Shown here: piece after piece, positions 9,539 to 17,405 of the stretch
How positions within the stretch are numbered: the first letter of the stretch is position 1
Layout: each line of letters opens with the position of its first letter
Source of the DNA: Chlorobiota bacterium
Lineage (GTDB): Bacteria; Bacteroidota; Bacteroidia; Bacteroidales; F082
Direction of reading: 5' to 3'
NCBI GenBank assembly: GCA_030596395.1
Contig: JAUVKF010000005.1
Location: forward strand, 18,004-82,003
DNA length: 64,000 nucleotides
Position numbers and translations under genes: made by a program
The notes under the pieces: model-generated
What the model saw: only the letters and a program-made list of their open reading frames with translations
The model's database searches: none
What the model was told of the DNA's origin: nothing

Positions 9539-10756
9539 ATGCATAGGGTTGTTATCACCGGAATGGGGGTTTATTCTACGATCGGTAAAAATCTGGATGA
9601 AGTAAAGGAATCGTTGTATCGTGGCAAATCGGGAATAGTTATTGATCCTGAACGGCAGGAATTGGGTTTTAGATCCGCCCTGACAGGCTTTATTGAAAGA
9701 CCAAATATGAAAGGTGTTTTGCCACGGAGAATGCGTGTAGGCTTACCTGAACAGGGAGAGTATGCTTACTTTGCAACTATTGAAGCTTTAAAAAATGCCA
9801 ATATTGATGAGGACTTCCTGGCGAATAATGATGTAGGAATATTATATGGCAACGACAGCTCAGCAATACCGGTAATTGAGGCTGCAGATTTGATGCGTGA
9901 GAAAAAAGATACCATGCTTTTGGGGTCAGGCTCCATCTTCCAATCCATGAACTCAACCATTAGCATGAATCTTTCGGTTATATTAAAACTTAAAGGCATT
10001 AATCTTACCATCAGCGGGGCCTGTGCAAGCGGTTCTCACGCTATTGGGTTGGGCTCCCTGCTAATCAAACAGGGTTTGCAAAAAGTTATTGTGTGTGGTG
10101 GCGCTCAGGAGGTTAATGCACTTTCAACCGGTAGCTTTGACGCTCTTGCAGCCTTTTCTGTACGCATGGATGAACCAACCAAAGCTTCCAGACCATTCGA
10201 CCGCGACAGGGATGGGCTTGTGCCCAGTGGCGGTGGTGCAACGGTTATCATCGAAAGCTATGAATCAGCAATTAAAAGGGGTGCTCCCATTCTTGGTGAA
10301 ATCCTTGGGTATGGTTTTAGTTCCAATGGAGAGCACATCTCTGTTCCTAATGTGGAAGGCCCGGTAAAATCGTTGGAAATGGCTTTAAAGGAAGCAAATT
10401 TAAAATCTACTGATATTGATTACCTGAATGCGCACGCTACTTCAACACCTGTTGGCGACACCAACGAAGCCCAGGCAATCTTCCAGGTATTTAACCAGGG
10501 GCGAGTTCCGATAAGCTCAACAAAATCAATGACAGGCCACGAAATGTGGATGGGTGGCGCCAGCGAAGTAATTTATTCGTTGCTGATGGCACATAACGAT
10601 TTTATTGCACCCAACATCAATTTTGAAAACCCTGATGAACATTCAGCAAAACTGAACATTATTTCAAAAACCACCGAACATAAAATTGACACTTTTCTTT
10701 CTAATTCATTTGGCTTTGGCGGAACCAATTCATCTCTGATTGTCAAAAAACTTTAA
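9539..10756 (+). CDS. Beta-ketoacyl-ACP synthase (FabF/aryl-polyene type)
   Basis: A 405-residue condensing enzyme of the FabF fold. The catalytic triad is complete: Cys162 in SGACASGSH, His299 in NAHATSTPVGD and His334 in KSMTGHE, with Lys329 also present and GFGGTNSS near the end. It performs decarboxylative Claisen condensation of malonyl-ACP with an acyl-ACP or, in pigment pathways, an aryl starter. The active-site motif differs a little from housekeeping FabF (commonly TACATG), which supports a specialised role. It lies 263 bases after fabG on the same strand. No ACP, dehydratase or aryl-CoA ligase gene is present in the window, so the full pathway must draw on genes elsewhere. Confidence 0.85.
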   Translation: MHRVVITGMGVYSTIGKNLDEVKESLYRGKSGIVIDPERQELGFRSALTGFIERPNMKGVLPRRMRVGLPEQGEYAYFATIEALKNANIDEDFLANNDVGILYGNDSSAIPVIEAADLMREKKDTMLLGSGSIFQSMNSTISMNLSVILKLKGINLTISGACASGSHAIGLGSLLIKQGLQKVIVCGGAQEVNALSTGSFDALAAFSVRMDEPTKASRPFDRDRDGLVPSGGGATVIIESYESAIKRGAPILGEILGYGFSSNGEHISVPNVEGPVKSLEMALKEANLKSTDIDYLNAHATSTPVGDTNEAQAIFQVFNQGRVPISSTKSMTGHEMWMGGASEVIYSLLMAHNDFIAPNINFENPDEHSAKLNIISKTTEHKIDTFLSNSFGFGGTNSSLIVKKL

Positions 10757-10758
10757 AC

Positions 10759-10784
10759 CCGCTAAGTCGACCTGGACTTAGCGG
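10759..10784 (+). terminator. Hairpin just after the ketosynthase stop codon
   Basis: Perfect 10-base arms CCGCTAAGTC and GACTTAGCGG around a 6-base loop begin three bases after the stop codon at 10756. There is no clean T run, so it may be an RNA-stabilising or factor-assisted terminator rather than a classic one. Confidence 0.55.
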
Positions 10785-10824
10785 ATTGAAATTATAAAAG
10801 ATCATTTTTAATTCAACCCTTCCC

Positions 10825-10850
10825 TTCTTCAAACGTCCACGTTTGAAGAA
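10825..10850. terminator. Palindromic hairpin between convergent genes
   Basis: Perfect 12-base arms, TTCTTCAAACGT and its complement, separated by CC. It lies between the converging ketosynthase and birA genes. A related element with compensatory G-C for A-T changes lies at 22162-22183, also between convergent genes. It is probably a bidirectional terminator-like repeat. Confidence 0.6.
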
Positions 10851-10874
10851 TAATTGAAAGCTCTTACTGGAAAT

Positions 10875-11618
10875 TTACAGAACAAACTCCACTTCCTTAA
10901 AATCAAACAACTGTATTTTACCATTCTCCAACCTTAATTTCAGCCTGCCATATTCGCCAATACCTTCCAGCGTTGCTTTAAATTCATTTTTCCCTTCACG
11001 GAAGTTACCCTGTTTTTTGTACAGGTAAAGATTTTCAAGGTATAATTTATTCAGTTTTTCCAGGTAGTTTTTTGAGCCAAGCCTTGAATAAATTGTATTG
11101 ATTTCGATCAAGAGTTTCGATAATACATCTTCCACCGAAACCGATGCTCCGGTATAATGGATCAACGAAATGGGGTTAGGTGCATCCGAACGAAATGTTT
11201 CCTGGTTTACATTCAGGCCAATGCCAATAACAGAATAGTCGATTTCATTTCCTTTTAGAATATTTTGTATTAAAATCCCCGCAACTTTGTCATATGCGAT
11301 GTAAATATCATTGGGCCATTTTATCTTTACTGCTTCATCAGGAACAAATTTGGTAATGAGCGTACGAATGGCTAACGAAATCATTTGCGTCAGGATAAAT
11401 TGTTCAGCGGGATCAATCACTGAAGGCTTTAATACTAAGCTAAAAGTCAGGTTCTTTCCTTTCTCGCTTTCCCACAGGTTATTACTATGGCCTTTCCCTT
11501 CGGTTTGTTCATCGGCCCATACTACCAGCCCTTCATCAGGAGGTGAATTGTTAATCAATTCCAACGCTAACTTGTTGGTTGAATCGATGCTTTCGAAGTG
11601 TTTTATCCTGTAATTCAT
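10875..11618 (-). CDS. birA: Biotin--[acetyl-CoA-carboxylase] ligase
   Basis: A 247-residue biotin protein ligase. It activates biotin to biotinyl-AMP and attaches it to the carboxylase carrier protein. Visible motifs are the early SIDSTN, the loop ADEQTEGKGHSNNLWES (standing for the usual GRGR biotinyl-AMP loop, here GKGH), and KIKWPNDIYIAYDKVAGILIQ. There is no N-terminal helix-turn-helix, so it should not act as a repressor, unlike the enterobacterial protein. It is a single gene facing the ketosynthase, divergent from rsfS. ATG start. Confidence 0.9.
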   Translation of the reverse strand: MNYRIKHFESIDSTNKLALELINNSPPDEGLVVWADEQTEGKGHSNNLWESEKGKNLTFSLVLKPSVIDPAEQFILTQMISLAIRTLITKFVPDEAVKIKWPNDIYIAYDKVAGILIQNILKGNEIDYSVIGIGLNVNQETFRSDAPNPISLIHYTGASVSVEDVLSKLLIEINTIYSRLGSKNYLEKLNKLYLENLYLYKKQGNFREGKNEFKATLEGIGEYGRLKLRLENGKIQLFDFKEVEFVL

Positions 11619-11702
11619 ATTTTAATTCAATAAAAATATAAAAACATATAAAAATACGGAATAGCCAGACATTATAACTTAGGCAACATACTGTATTTTC
11701 TT

Positions 11703-11710
11703 TACTTTTG
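11703..11710 (+). promoter_or_regulatory. -7 box for rsfS-ftsH operon
   Basis: TACTTTTG matches TAnnTTTG exactly and sits 36 bases before the rsfS ATG at 11747. No TTTG is visible at the standard distance upstream. Confidence 0.5.
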
Positions 11711-11746
11711 CGGTTCATCCGAAAAATTCAATTTGAATTAAAAAGT

Positions 11747-12124
11747 ATGGGTAAAACGGTTCCCAAAGATGACACACTACAAATTGTAGAGCAGGTAGTT
11801 GCAGGCATGCAGGATAAAAAGGCCAAACATATTATCAGCCTCGATTTATCGGAAATTCCAAACGCTGTAACACGTTTTTTCGTGATCTGCCACGCACCTT
11901 CAAAAACCCAGGTAAATGCAATTTATGATAGCATTCTGGAATTTGTACGTAAACAATGTGGTGTTAAACCTTTCAATAGAGAAGGTTATGAAAATTCGGA
12001 ATGGATTTTGATAGACTATGTTGACGTTGTGGTCCATATCTTCCTCGAAGATATCAGAAGTTTCTATCACTTAGAGGATTTATGGGCCGATACAAAGTTG
12101 GAAACATATACAAGTGACGATTAA
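11747..12124 (+). CDS. rsfS: Ribosomal silencing factor RsfS
   Basis: A 125-residue Iojap/YbeB protein. It binds ribosomal protein L14 and blocks subunit joining when nutrients are short. Conserved stretches include IISLDLSEIPNAVTRFFVICHA and the C-terminal DYVDVVVHIFLEDIRSFYHLEDLW. The ATG at 11747 is preferred: an upstream in-frame TTG overlaps the -7 promoter box and cannot be translated from that promoter. ftsH follows 29 bases downstream, a common Bacteroidota arrangement. Confidence 0.93.
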   Translation: MGKTVPKDDTLQIVEQVVAGMQDKKAKHIISLDLSEIPNAVTRFFVICHAPSKTQVNAIYDSILEFVRKQCGVKPFNREGYENSEWILIDYVDVVVHIFLEDIRSFYHLEDLWADTKLETYTSDD

Positions 12125-12153
12125 GATCGAAACTTTATTAACGATTGGACAGA

Positions 12154-14304
12154 ATGACAGAAGATAACAAAAATAAAAACCAGAATAAGCCCGAAAACAA
12201 GGAGTCGAAAAATCCTTTCAGTAATTTCATGGGGAAAGGTGACGGAAAAAAGCCAAAAATTAATTTTTATTGGATTTATGGGTTGCTTGCCGTTGTATTT
12301 ATCGGCATTCAATTTTTAAACTGGGGCGATGGAGCAAAACAAACCGACTGGAGAGAACTGAAAGACATGCTCGAAGCAGGTGATGTAGATAAAATCGTGC
12401 TTGTCAATAAGGATTATGCAGAGATATTCATCAGAGCTGAAAAACTGAATGATGAAAAATACAAGGATGTTAAAAACGAATCTACATTCGGTAAATCCAG
12501 CCCTCAGTTTTATTATAACGTGGCTTCTCCCGAGAAGTTTATCGAGCAAGTAGAATCTGCACAGCAAGGTGCTATTAGTCAAGTTTATGTTGAAACAGAC
12601 ACCAGAAAGAACTGGGGTGGTGAAATCCTGAGCTGGATATTTCCCATTGCCTTGCTAGTTGGAATATGGTTCTTTTTTATGCGAATGATGAGCAAGGGCG
12701 GCGGTGGAGCAGGTGGTCAGATATTTAACATTGGCAAATCCAAGGCCCAGGTTTATGATAAAAACACCAGTGTAAATATTTCTTTCAAGGATGTTGCCGG
12801 CTTAGAAGAAGCGAAGGTTGAAATTAAGGAAATTGTTGATTTCCTAAAAACACCTGAAAAATACACCAGGCTTGGTGGTAAAATTCCAAGAGGTGTGTTA
12901 TTGGTTGGCCCTCCCGGAACAGGTAAAACACTGCTGGCAAAATCTGTTGCAGGCGAGGCGCATGTGCCTTTTTATTCTATCTCAGGTTCTGATTTTGTTG
13001 AGATGTTTGTGGGTGTTGGCGCATCGAGGGTGCGCGATTTATTTAAGCAAGCCAAAGAAAAAGCACCGAGTATTATTTTTATCGATGAGATAGATGCAAT
13101 TGGCCGTGCTCGTGGAAAAAACCCGGTTACAGGTGCAAATGATGAAAGAGAAAACACACTGAACCAGCTCCTTACCGAGATGGATGGCTTTACACCAAAT
13201 TCAGGAGTAATTATTTTAGCAGCAACAAACAGGGCAGATATCCTTGACAAAGCCCTGATGCGTGCCGGAAGGTTCGACCGCCAAATACATGTTGAATTGC
13301 CTGACCTTGAAGAGCGTAAAGCGATTTTCCTTGTGCACGTGAGGCCGCTTAAACTTGCCAAAAATGTGAATATTGAGTTTCTGGCAAAACAAACCCCTGG
13401 ATTTTCAGGTGCTGATATTGCAAATGTGTGTAATGAGTCGGCATTGATCGCTGCACGTGCCGATCATCAATCCATAACTAAAAAGGATTTTATGGATGCC
13501 GTCGACAGGATTATTGGCGGGCTTGAAAAGAAAAATAAGGTGGTAACACCAAAAGAGAAAAAAGTAGTCGCTTTTCATGAAGCCGGACATGCCTCCATTA
13601 GCTGGTTACTTGAGCATGCGCATCCTCTGGTGAAAGTTACCATCGTTCCCCGTGGGAAATCACTTGGGGCTGCCTGGTATTTGCCCGAAGAACGGCAATT
13701 GACGAGTGTTGATCAGATGATTGATGAAATGACGGCTACATTAGGTGGCAGAGCTGCCGAGCAAGTTGTATTTGGGCAGGTTTCAACCGGGGCGCTCAAT
13801 GACCTCGAACGCGTGACCAAACAGGCATTTGCCATGGTTGCATATTACGGTTTTAGCAATGAAATAGGCAATATCAGTTTCTATGACTCTTCCGGTCAGC
13901 AAGATTATGCTTTTAACAAACCGTTTAGTGAAAAAACCAATGAGGTAATTGATAAGGAAGTAAGGTTATTGGTAGAAAAATGTTACAATAAAGCTATAGA
14001 TATCCTGACCGAAAATAAGGAAGGCCTTAATAAACTGGCCAATAAATTATTGGACAAAGAAGTAATTTTTAGCGATGACCTTGAAGCGATTTTTGGGAAA
14101 AGGCCATGGGGTGATTCTCCCGCCCTTGTTAAATCAACTGATTTAGATGAAGAAGAAAATGCCCACAAAGACGTAGCAGTTACAGCAGAAGAGAAACCAA
14201 AACCTGATACGGACTCATCTACCGTAAATGGTGATAAAAAAACAAACAAAAAAGATGAGCCGGATCCAAAAATAAAAAAGGGGAAAACTAAAACAAGCAA
14301 ATAA
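12154..14304 (+). CDS. ftsH: ATP-dependent zinc metalloprotease FtsH
   Basis: A 716-residue membrane AAA+ protease that degrades misfolded membrane proteins and regulatory targets. Layout: charged cytoplasmic start, membrane helix (about 38-57), periplasmic domain, second helix (about 160-177), a Gly-rich linker, the AAA domain with GPPGTGKT (about 252-259) and [11 protein letters not shown], then the zinc site HEAGH (His475 and His479, Glu476). The tail is long, Lys-rich and Asp-rich, as in other Bacteroidota. The ATG at 12154 is chosen over a TTG three codons upstream. It shares a promoter with rsfS and precedes a LUD protein. Confidence 0.97.
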   Translation: MTEDNKNKNQNKPENKESKNPFSNFMGKGDGKKPKINFYWIYGLLAVVFIGIQFLNWGDGAKQTDWRELKDMLEAGDVDKIVLVNKDYAEIFIRAEKLNDEKYKDVKNESTFGKSSPQFYYNVASPEKFIEQVESAQQGAISQVYVETDTRKNWGGEILSWIFPIALLVGIWFFFMRMMSKGGGGAGGQIFNIGKSKAQVYDKNTSVNISFKDVAGLEEAKVEIKEIVDFLKTPEKYTRLGGKIPRGVLLVGPPGTGKTLLAKSVAGEAHVPFYSISGSDFVEMFVGVGASRVRDLFKQAKEKAPSIIFIDEIDAIGRARGKNPVTGANDERENTLNQLLTEMDGFTPNSGVIILAATNRADILDKALMRAGRFDRQIHVELPDLEERKAIFLVHVRPLKLAKNVNIEFLAKQTPGFSGADIANVCNESALIAARADHQSITKKDFMDAVDRIIGGLEKKNKVVTPKEKKVVAFHEAGHASISWLLEHAHPLVKVTIVPRGKSLGAAWYLPEERQLTSVDQMIDEMTATLGGRAAEQVVFGQVSTGALNDLERVTKQAFAMVAYYGFSNEIGNISFYDSSGQQDYAFNKPFSEKTNEVIDKEVRLLVEKCYNKAIDILTENKEGLNKLANKLLDKEVIFSDDLEAIFGKRPWGDSPALVKSTDLDEEENAHKDVAVTAEEKPKPDTDSSTVNGDKKTNKKDEPDPKIKKGKTKTSK

Positions 14305-14325
14305 AAACAGCATTTTAACGATTAA

Positions 14326-14967
14326 ATGGAGGAAAGTACAACAAAGGAAAAGATCCTGAAAAAAGTTCGTAGTGCATTGATCAGCAATACGGAGAACCCA
14401 TTCAAGGACGTTGATTTCAACAGCCCCATTTATCATGAAATATCAGAAACTCCTGAAATTCAGTTTGCACTGCAACTGAAAGAAACCGGAGGCACCTTTG
14501 TTTATTGCGAAAATGAAAAAGCAATTTCTGAGAACATCAGGATATTGATGAAGCAAAAGGCCTGGGGGGATATTTTCACATTTGACGAACGTATTTACGG
14601 ACTTCTAACGCAGGAAGGCATTGCCGTAGAAAAAGATCCTGACAAGTTTAAATCCTTGAAAGTTGGAATAACACGTTGTGAATATTTAATTGCACGTTTT
14701 GGTAGCATTATGGTTTCTTCAGGCCTGTTATCCGGCAGGAGGATATTTTCATTTCCTGAAATTCATATTGTTATCGCCGCTGCATCACAGGTTGTTACTG
14801 AAATAAAAGATGCTTTACGTGGTATGCAGAAAAGATATACCTCAGATCTTCCCTCGCAAATATCAATTATCAGTGGGCCAAGCAGAACAGCCGATATTGA
14901 AAAAACACTGGTCATGGGAGCACACGGGCCAAAAGAACTTTATGTATTTTTTGTTGATGACCTCTGA
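14326..14967 (+). CDS. LUD-domain protein (LutC/YkgG family)
   Basis: A 213-residue protein of the LUD family (lactate utilisation LutC/YkgG type). Typical segments are GITRCEYLIARFGSIMVSSG and the C-terminal SGPSRTADIEKTLVMGAHGPKELYVFFVDD. In Bacillus, LutABC together oxidise lactate, but there is no lutA or lutB here. A solitary copy behind ftsH is what one commonly sees in Bacteroidota, and its role there is not established. It starts 22 bases after ftsH, probably the same operon. Confidence 0.85.
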   Translation: MEESTTKEKILKKVRSALISNTENPFKDVDFNSPIYHEISETPEIQFALQLKETGGTFVYCENEKAISENIRILMKQKAWGDIFTFDERIYGLLTQEGIAVEKDPDKFKSLKVGITRCEYLIARFGSIMVSSGLLSGRRIFSFPEIHIVIAAASQVVTEIKDALRGMQKRYTSDLPSQISIISGPSRTADIEKTLVMGAHGPKELYVFFVDDL

Positions 14968-15058
14968 TTTTCTCCCAGGCAGATTTAATTCTTGAGGTGT
15001 GATAAGCTGCGAATCATTGTTTTTTTACCTTTACCTTTCATAAAAATAGTCGCTTCGT

Positions 15059-15871
15059 TTGAAAGATATTTACATACGTACGATTACCGGAGCCTTATTT
15101 CTTGTGGCTGTGATTGGTTCAATCCTGCTACACCCGCTTACATTTTTTGCACTGATGTTGGTTTTTGCTTTTCTGGCGCTAAATGAATTTTTTATTATTT
15201 CGGGAAGCAATAATGGCAGAAAAAACAATATTCTCTTTTTTATATTTGGTATTTTATTTTATGCCATTACGGGTTTAATAGGCCTTGGGTATATTGATAT
15301 CCGGTTTTCATATTTCTTGTTGTTAATGTTCCCGCTCTCTGTTTTATTTGAGCTATTCAGAAAGAATGATGCATCATGGCTTAGGGTAGGGACTTATTTT
15401 ACAGCTTATCTTTACATTTCTGTTCCTTTTGGGCTGCTGAACGCACTTTTTCTTATCCCGGGGAAAGATGGCTTTTTTTCAGGCATATTGATTGGATTAT
15501 TTGTGTTGGTCTGGACCTGCGATATATTTGCATATCTCAGCGGGTCGATGTTTGGCCGGCACCGTCTGTTCGAAAGGATATCTCCCAAAAAATCATGGGA
15601 AGGAAGTATTGGTGGCCTCATTTTCGCTTTGATTGCGGCTTATATTCTTTCAATTTTTTACACCGAGCTTACGCTATATCAATGGATGATCATGGCAGTT
15701 ATCATTGTAATTACCGGAACCCTGGGCGATTTGAGCGCATCGCTGTTAAAGCGTATTGCTGGTGTAAAGGATACAGGAAGTATCTTCCCGGGCCATGGCG
15801 GGGTACTCGACCGCTTTGATGCAACCATTTTTGCAACACCATTTGTTTTTGTTTATGTTAACTTAATTTAG
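15059..15871 (+). CDS. cdsA: Phosphatidate cytidylyltransferase
   Basis: A 270-residue polytopic membrane enzyme making CDP-diacylglycerol from phosphatidate and CTP. About seven hydrophobic helices are visible. The diagnostic C-terminal signature is complete: SPKKSWEG, then KRIAGVKDTGSIFPGHGG followed by LDRFDA. The start is a TTG giving MKDIYIRTITGALFLVA; no in-frame ATG exists near it and this N terminus matches the family. The phosphatidylserine decarboxylase gene starts 3 bases downstream, so the pair forms a phospholipid unit. The phosphatidylserine synthase needed between them is not in the window. Confidence 0.95.
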   Translation: MKDIYIRTITGALFLVAVIGSILLHPLTFFALMLVFAFLALNEFFIISGSNNGRKNNILFFIFGILFYAITGLIGLGYIDIRFSYFLLLMFPLSVLFELFRKNDASWLRVGTYFTAYLYISVPFGLLNALFLIPGKDGFFSGILIGLFVLVWTCDIFAYLSGSMFGRHRLFERISPKKSWEGSIGGLIFALIAAYILSIFYTELTLYQWMIMAVIIVITGTLGDLSASLLKRIAGVKDTGSIFPGHGGVLDRFDATIFATPFVFVYVNLI

Positions 15872-15873
15872 CT

Positions 15874-16524
15874 ATGCGTACTCACCGTGAAGGATATAAG
15901 ATTATTTTGATCACCACTATTGCCTGTATTGCTGCATGGTTGTTGATTAAAACATACATTCCAATACCTATTGTACGATATATACTCCTGGTTGGCCTGT
16001 TGATATTGTTATTATGGGTAGTTCGGTTTTTTCGTTTCCCCAAACGCAAGATTAATCGTGGCGATCATATTTTGTCAACAGCCGATGGAAAAATTGTAGC
16101 CATCGAAGAAGTTATGGAAATGGAATATTTTAACGATAAACGGATAATGATCTCTGTTTTCATGTCACCTTTCAATGTTCATGTTAACTGGTATCCATTT
16201 GACGGCAAGATTAAATATTCAAAATACCATCCCGGCAGGTTCCTGATAGCGCATCACCCAAAATCATCCGAATTTAATGAATGCACCAGTGTGGTTCTTG
16301 AAAACACTTCGGGCAATAATGTCCTTATCCGCCAGGTGGCAGGCATTATGGCACGCAGGATTATTTGTTATGCTGTAAAAGGAGATAGTGTGAAACAGGG
16401 CGAAGAAATGGGTATTATCCGGTTTGGATCAAGGGTTGATTTTTTCCTGCCAACAAGCGTAAAAGTTGAAGTAAAAATGGACGAGAATGTTCGCGCTCAA
16501 AAAACTGTGATTGCAAAATTTTAG
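15874..16524 (+). CDS. psd: Phosphatidylserine decarboxylase proenzyme
   Basis: A 216-residue short-form decarboxylase that converts phosphatidylserine to phosphatidylethanolamine. Two N-terminal membrane helices (about 10-50) are followed by the catalytic domain with ADGKIVAIEEV and SPFNVHVNWYP. The self-cleavage site is FGSRVD: Ser186 should become the pyruvoyl cofactor, splitting the chain into large beta and small alpha subunits. Length matches the short type found in Bacteroidota. Tightly linked to cdsA. Confidence 0.95.
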   Translation: MRTHREGYKIILITTIACIAAWLLIKTYIPIPIVRYILLVGLLILLLWVVRFFRFPKRKINRGDHILSTADGKIVAIEEVMEMEYFNDKRIMISVFMSPFNVHVNWYPFDGKIKYSKYHPGRFLIAHHPKSSEFNECTSVVLENTSGNNVLIRQVAGIMARRIICYAVKGDSVKQGEEMGIIRFGSRVDFFLPTSVKVEVKMDENVRAQKTVIAKF

Positions 16525-16578
16525 GGATGCTTTTTCACTTTAGCTTTGCGGCTCTGCGTCTTTGCGTGAATTTAAACT

Positions 16579-17274
16579 TTACAAAAACTTTTTCAGTTCA
16601 ACAAGGTCTTTGATATAATACGTGCTCCCATTTTGGGCATACTTGCTAAATGGATCGAATAAAACCTGGTCCATGCCAAAATTTTTTGCCCCCAATATAT
16701 CCACATCAGGGTCATCGCCTATCATGATGCTGTATTCAGTAATTGCGCCCGATTTTTTAATTGCATATTCAAAAATTCGCCGATCGGGTTTTTTGTAACC
16801 TGCTTCTTCCGAGGTAATTACCTTGTCAAAATATCTGCCCAATCCCGAAACTTTAAGTTTAGTGGTTTGGACTTCGCTGAACCCATTGGTTATCAGGTAT
16901 AATCTGTAACCGGATTTTAAATATTCTAGGATTTCGATGGCATTCGGAAACAGACTCACTTTTAATGGGCTGATCGTAACATAGTCATGGCCGATAGATT
17001 CGGCCAGTTTTTCGTTATTAATCTCAAAATCGTTTAAAGTCAGATAAAACCGTAAACCACGGAGCCTTTCTTTTGTTATTTTGCCAACCCGGTACTTAGC
17101 CCACAATTCTTCATTGTGAATGGTATATGATTTTAAAAATTCGCTTACCGAAGGAACCCCCAGATCTGATAATCTATGTTTTTCATAAATTTCCTCAAAA
17201 GCCATCAGGGCGCTGCGATCGAAATCCCACAGGGTACGGTCGAGATCAAAAAAAACAGATTTGTATTTTAGCAA
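16579..17274 (-). CDS. HAD-family hydrolase, YjjG-like nucleotidase
   Basis: A haloacid-dehalogenase phosphatase with FFDLDRTLWDFD (motif I, nucleophile Asp), LITNGFSE (motif II), the KKPDRRIF lysine (motif III) and MIGDDPDVDILGA (motif IV). It resembles the YjjG/YfnB nucleotidase subgroup that hydrolyses non-canonical pyrimidine nucleoside monophosphates. I place the start at the TTG at 17274. A longer TTG start at 17301 overlaps the -7 box TACTTTTG on this strand and so would not be transcribed from it. The gene diverges from the large surface protein. Confidence 0.85.
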   Translation of the reverse strand: MLKYKSVFFDLDRTLWDFDRSALMAFEEIYEKHRLSDLGVPSVSEFLKSYTIHNEELWAKYRVGKITKERLRGLRFYLTLNDFEINNEKLAESIGHDYVTISPLKVSLFPNAIEILEYLKSGYRLYLITNGFSEVQTTKLKVSGLGRYFDKVITSEEAGYKKPDRRIFEYAIKKSGAITEYSIMIGDDPDVDILGAKNFGMDQVLFDPFSKYAQNGSTYYIKDLVELKKFL

Positions 17275-17298
17275 ATTATTATTTTTTATATTGGCTTG

Positions 17299-17306
17299 CA
17301 AAAGTA
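17299..17306 (-). promoter_or_regulatory. -7 box for the HAD hydrolase gene
   Basis: TACTTTTG on the minus strand, 24 bases upstream of the proposed TTG start at 17274. It decides against the longer start at 17301. Confidence 0.55.
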
Positions 17307-17342
17307 GTTAATAAAGGGGTTTGCAACTAATTACCTCAAATG

Positions 17343-17374
17343 ATTGCCGCATTTGCAGTTAATAGTTACTTTTG
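17343..17374 (+). promoter_or_regulatory. Promoter of the large surface protein gene
   Basis: TACTTTTG (17367-17374) preceded at 20 bases by ATTG (17343-17346), a three-of-four match to the -33 TTTG. The ATG at 17406 gives a leader of about 25 bases. Confidence 0.55.
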
Positions 17375-17405
17375 TATGCTTGCCAAAAAAAACAGGAGTA
17401 CCGAG

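Noticed and set aside
16525..16578. Repeat-like words GCTTTGCGGCTCTGCGTCTT between psd and the HAD gene
   Set aside because: Short and common in bacterial intergenic DNA; no second copy seen in the window, so not called as an element.
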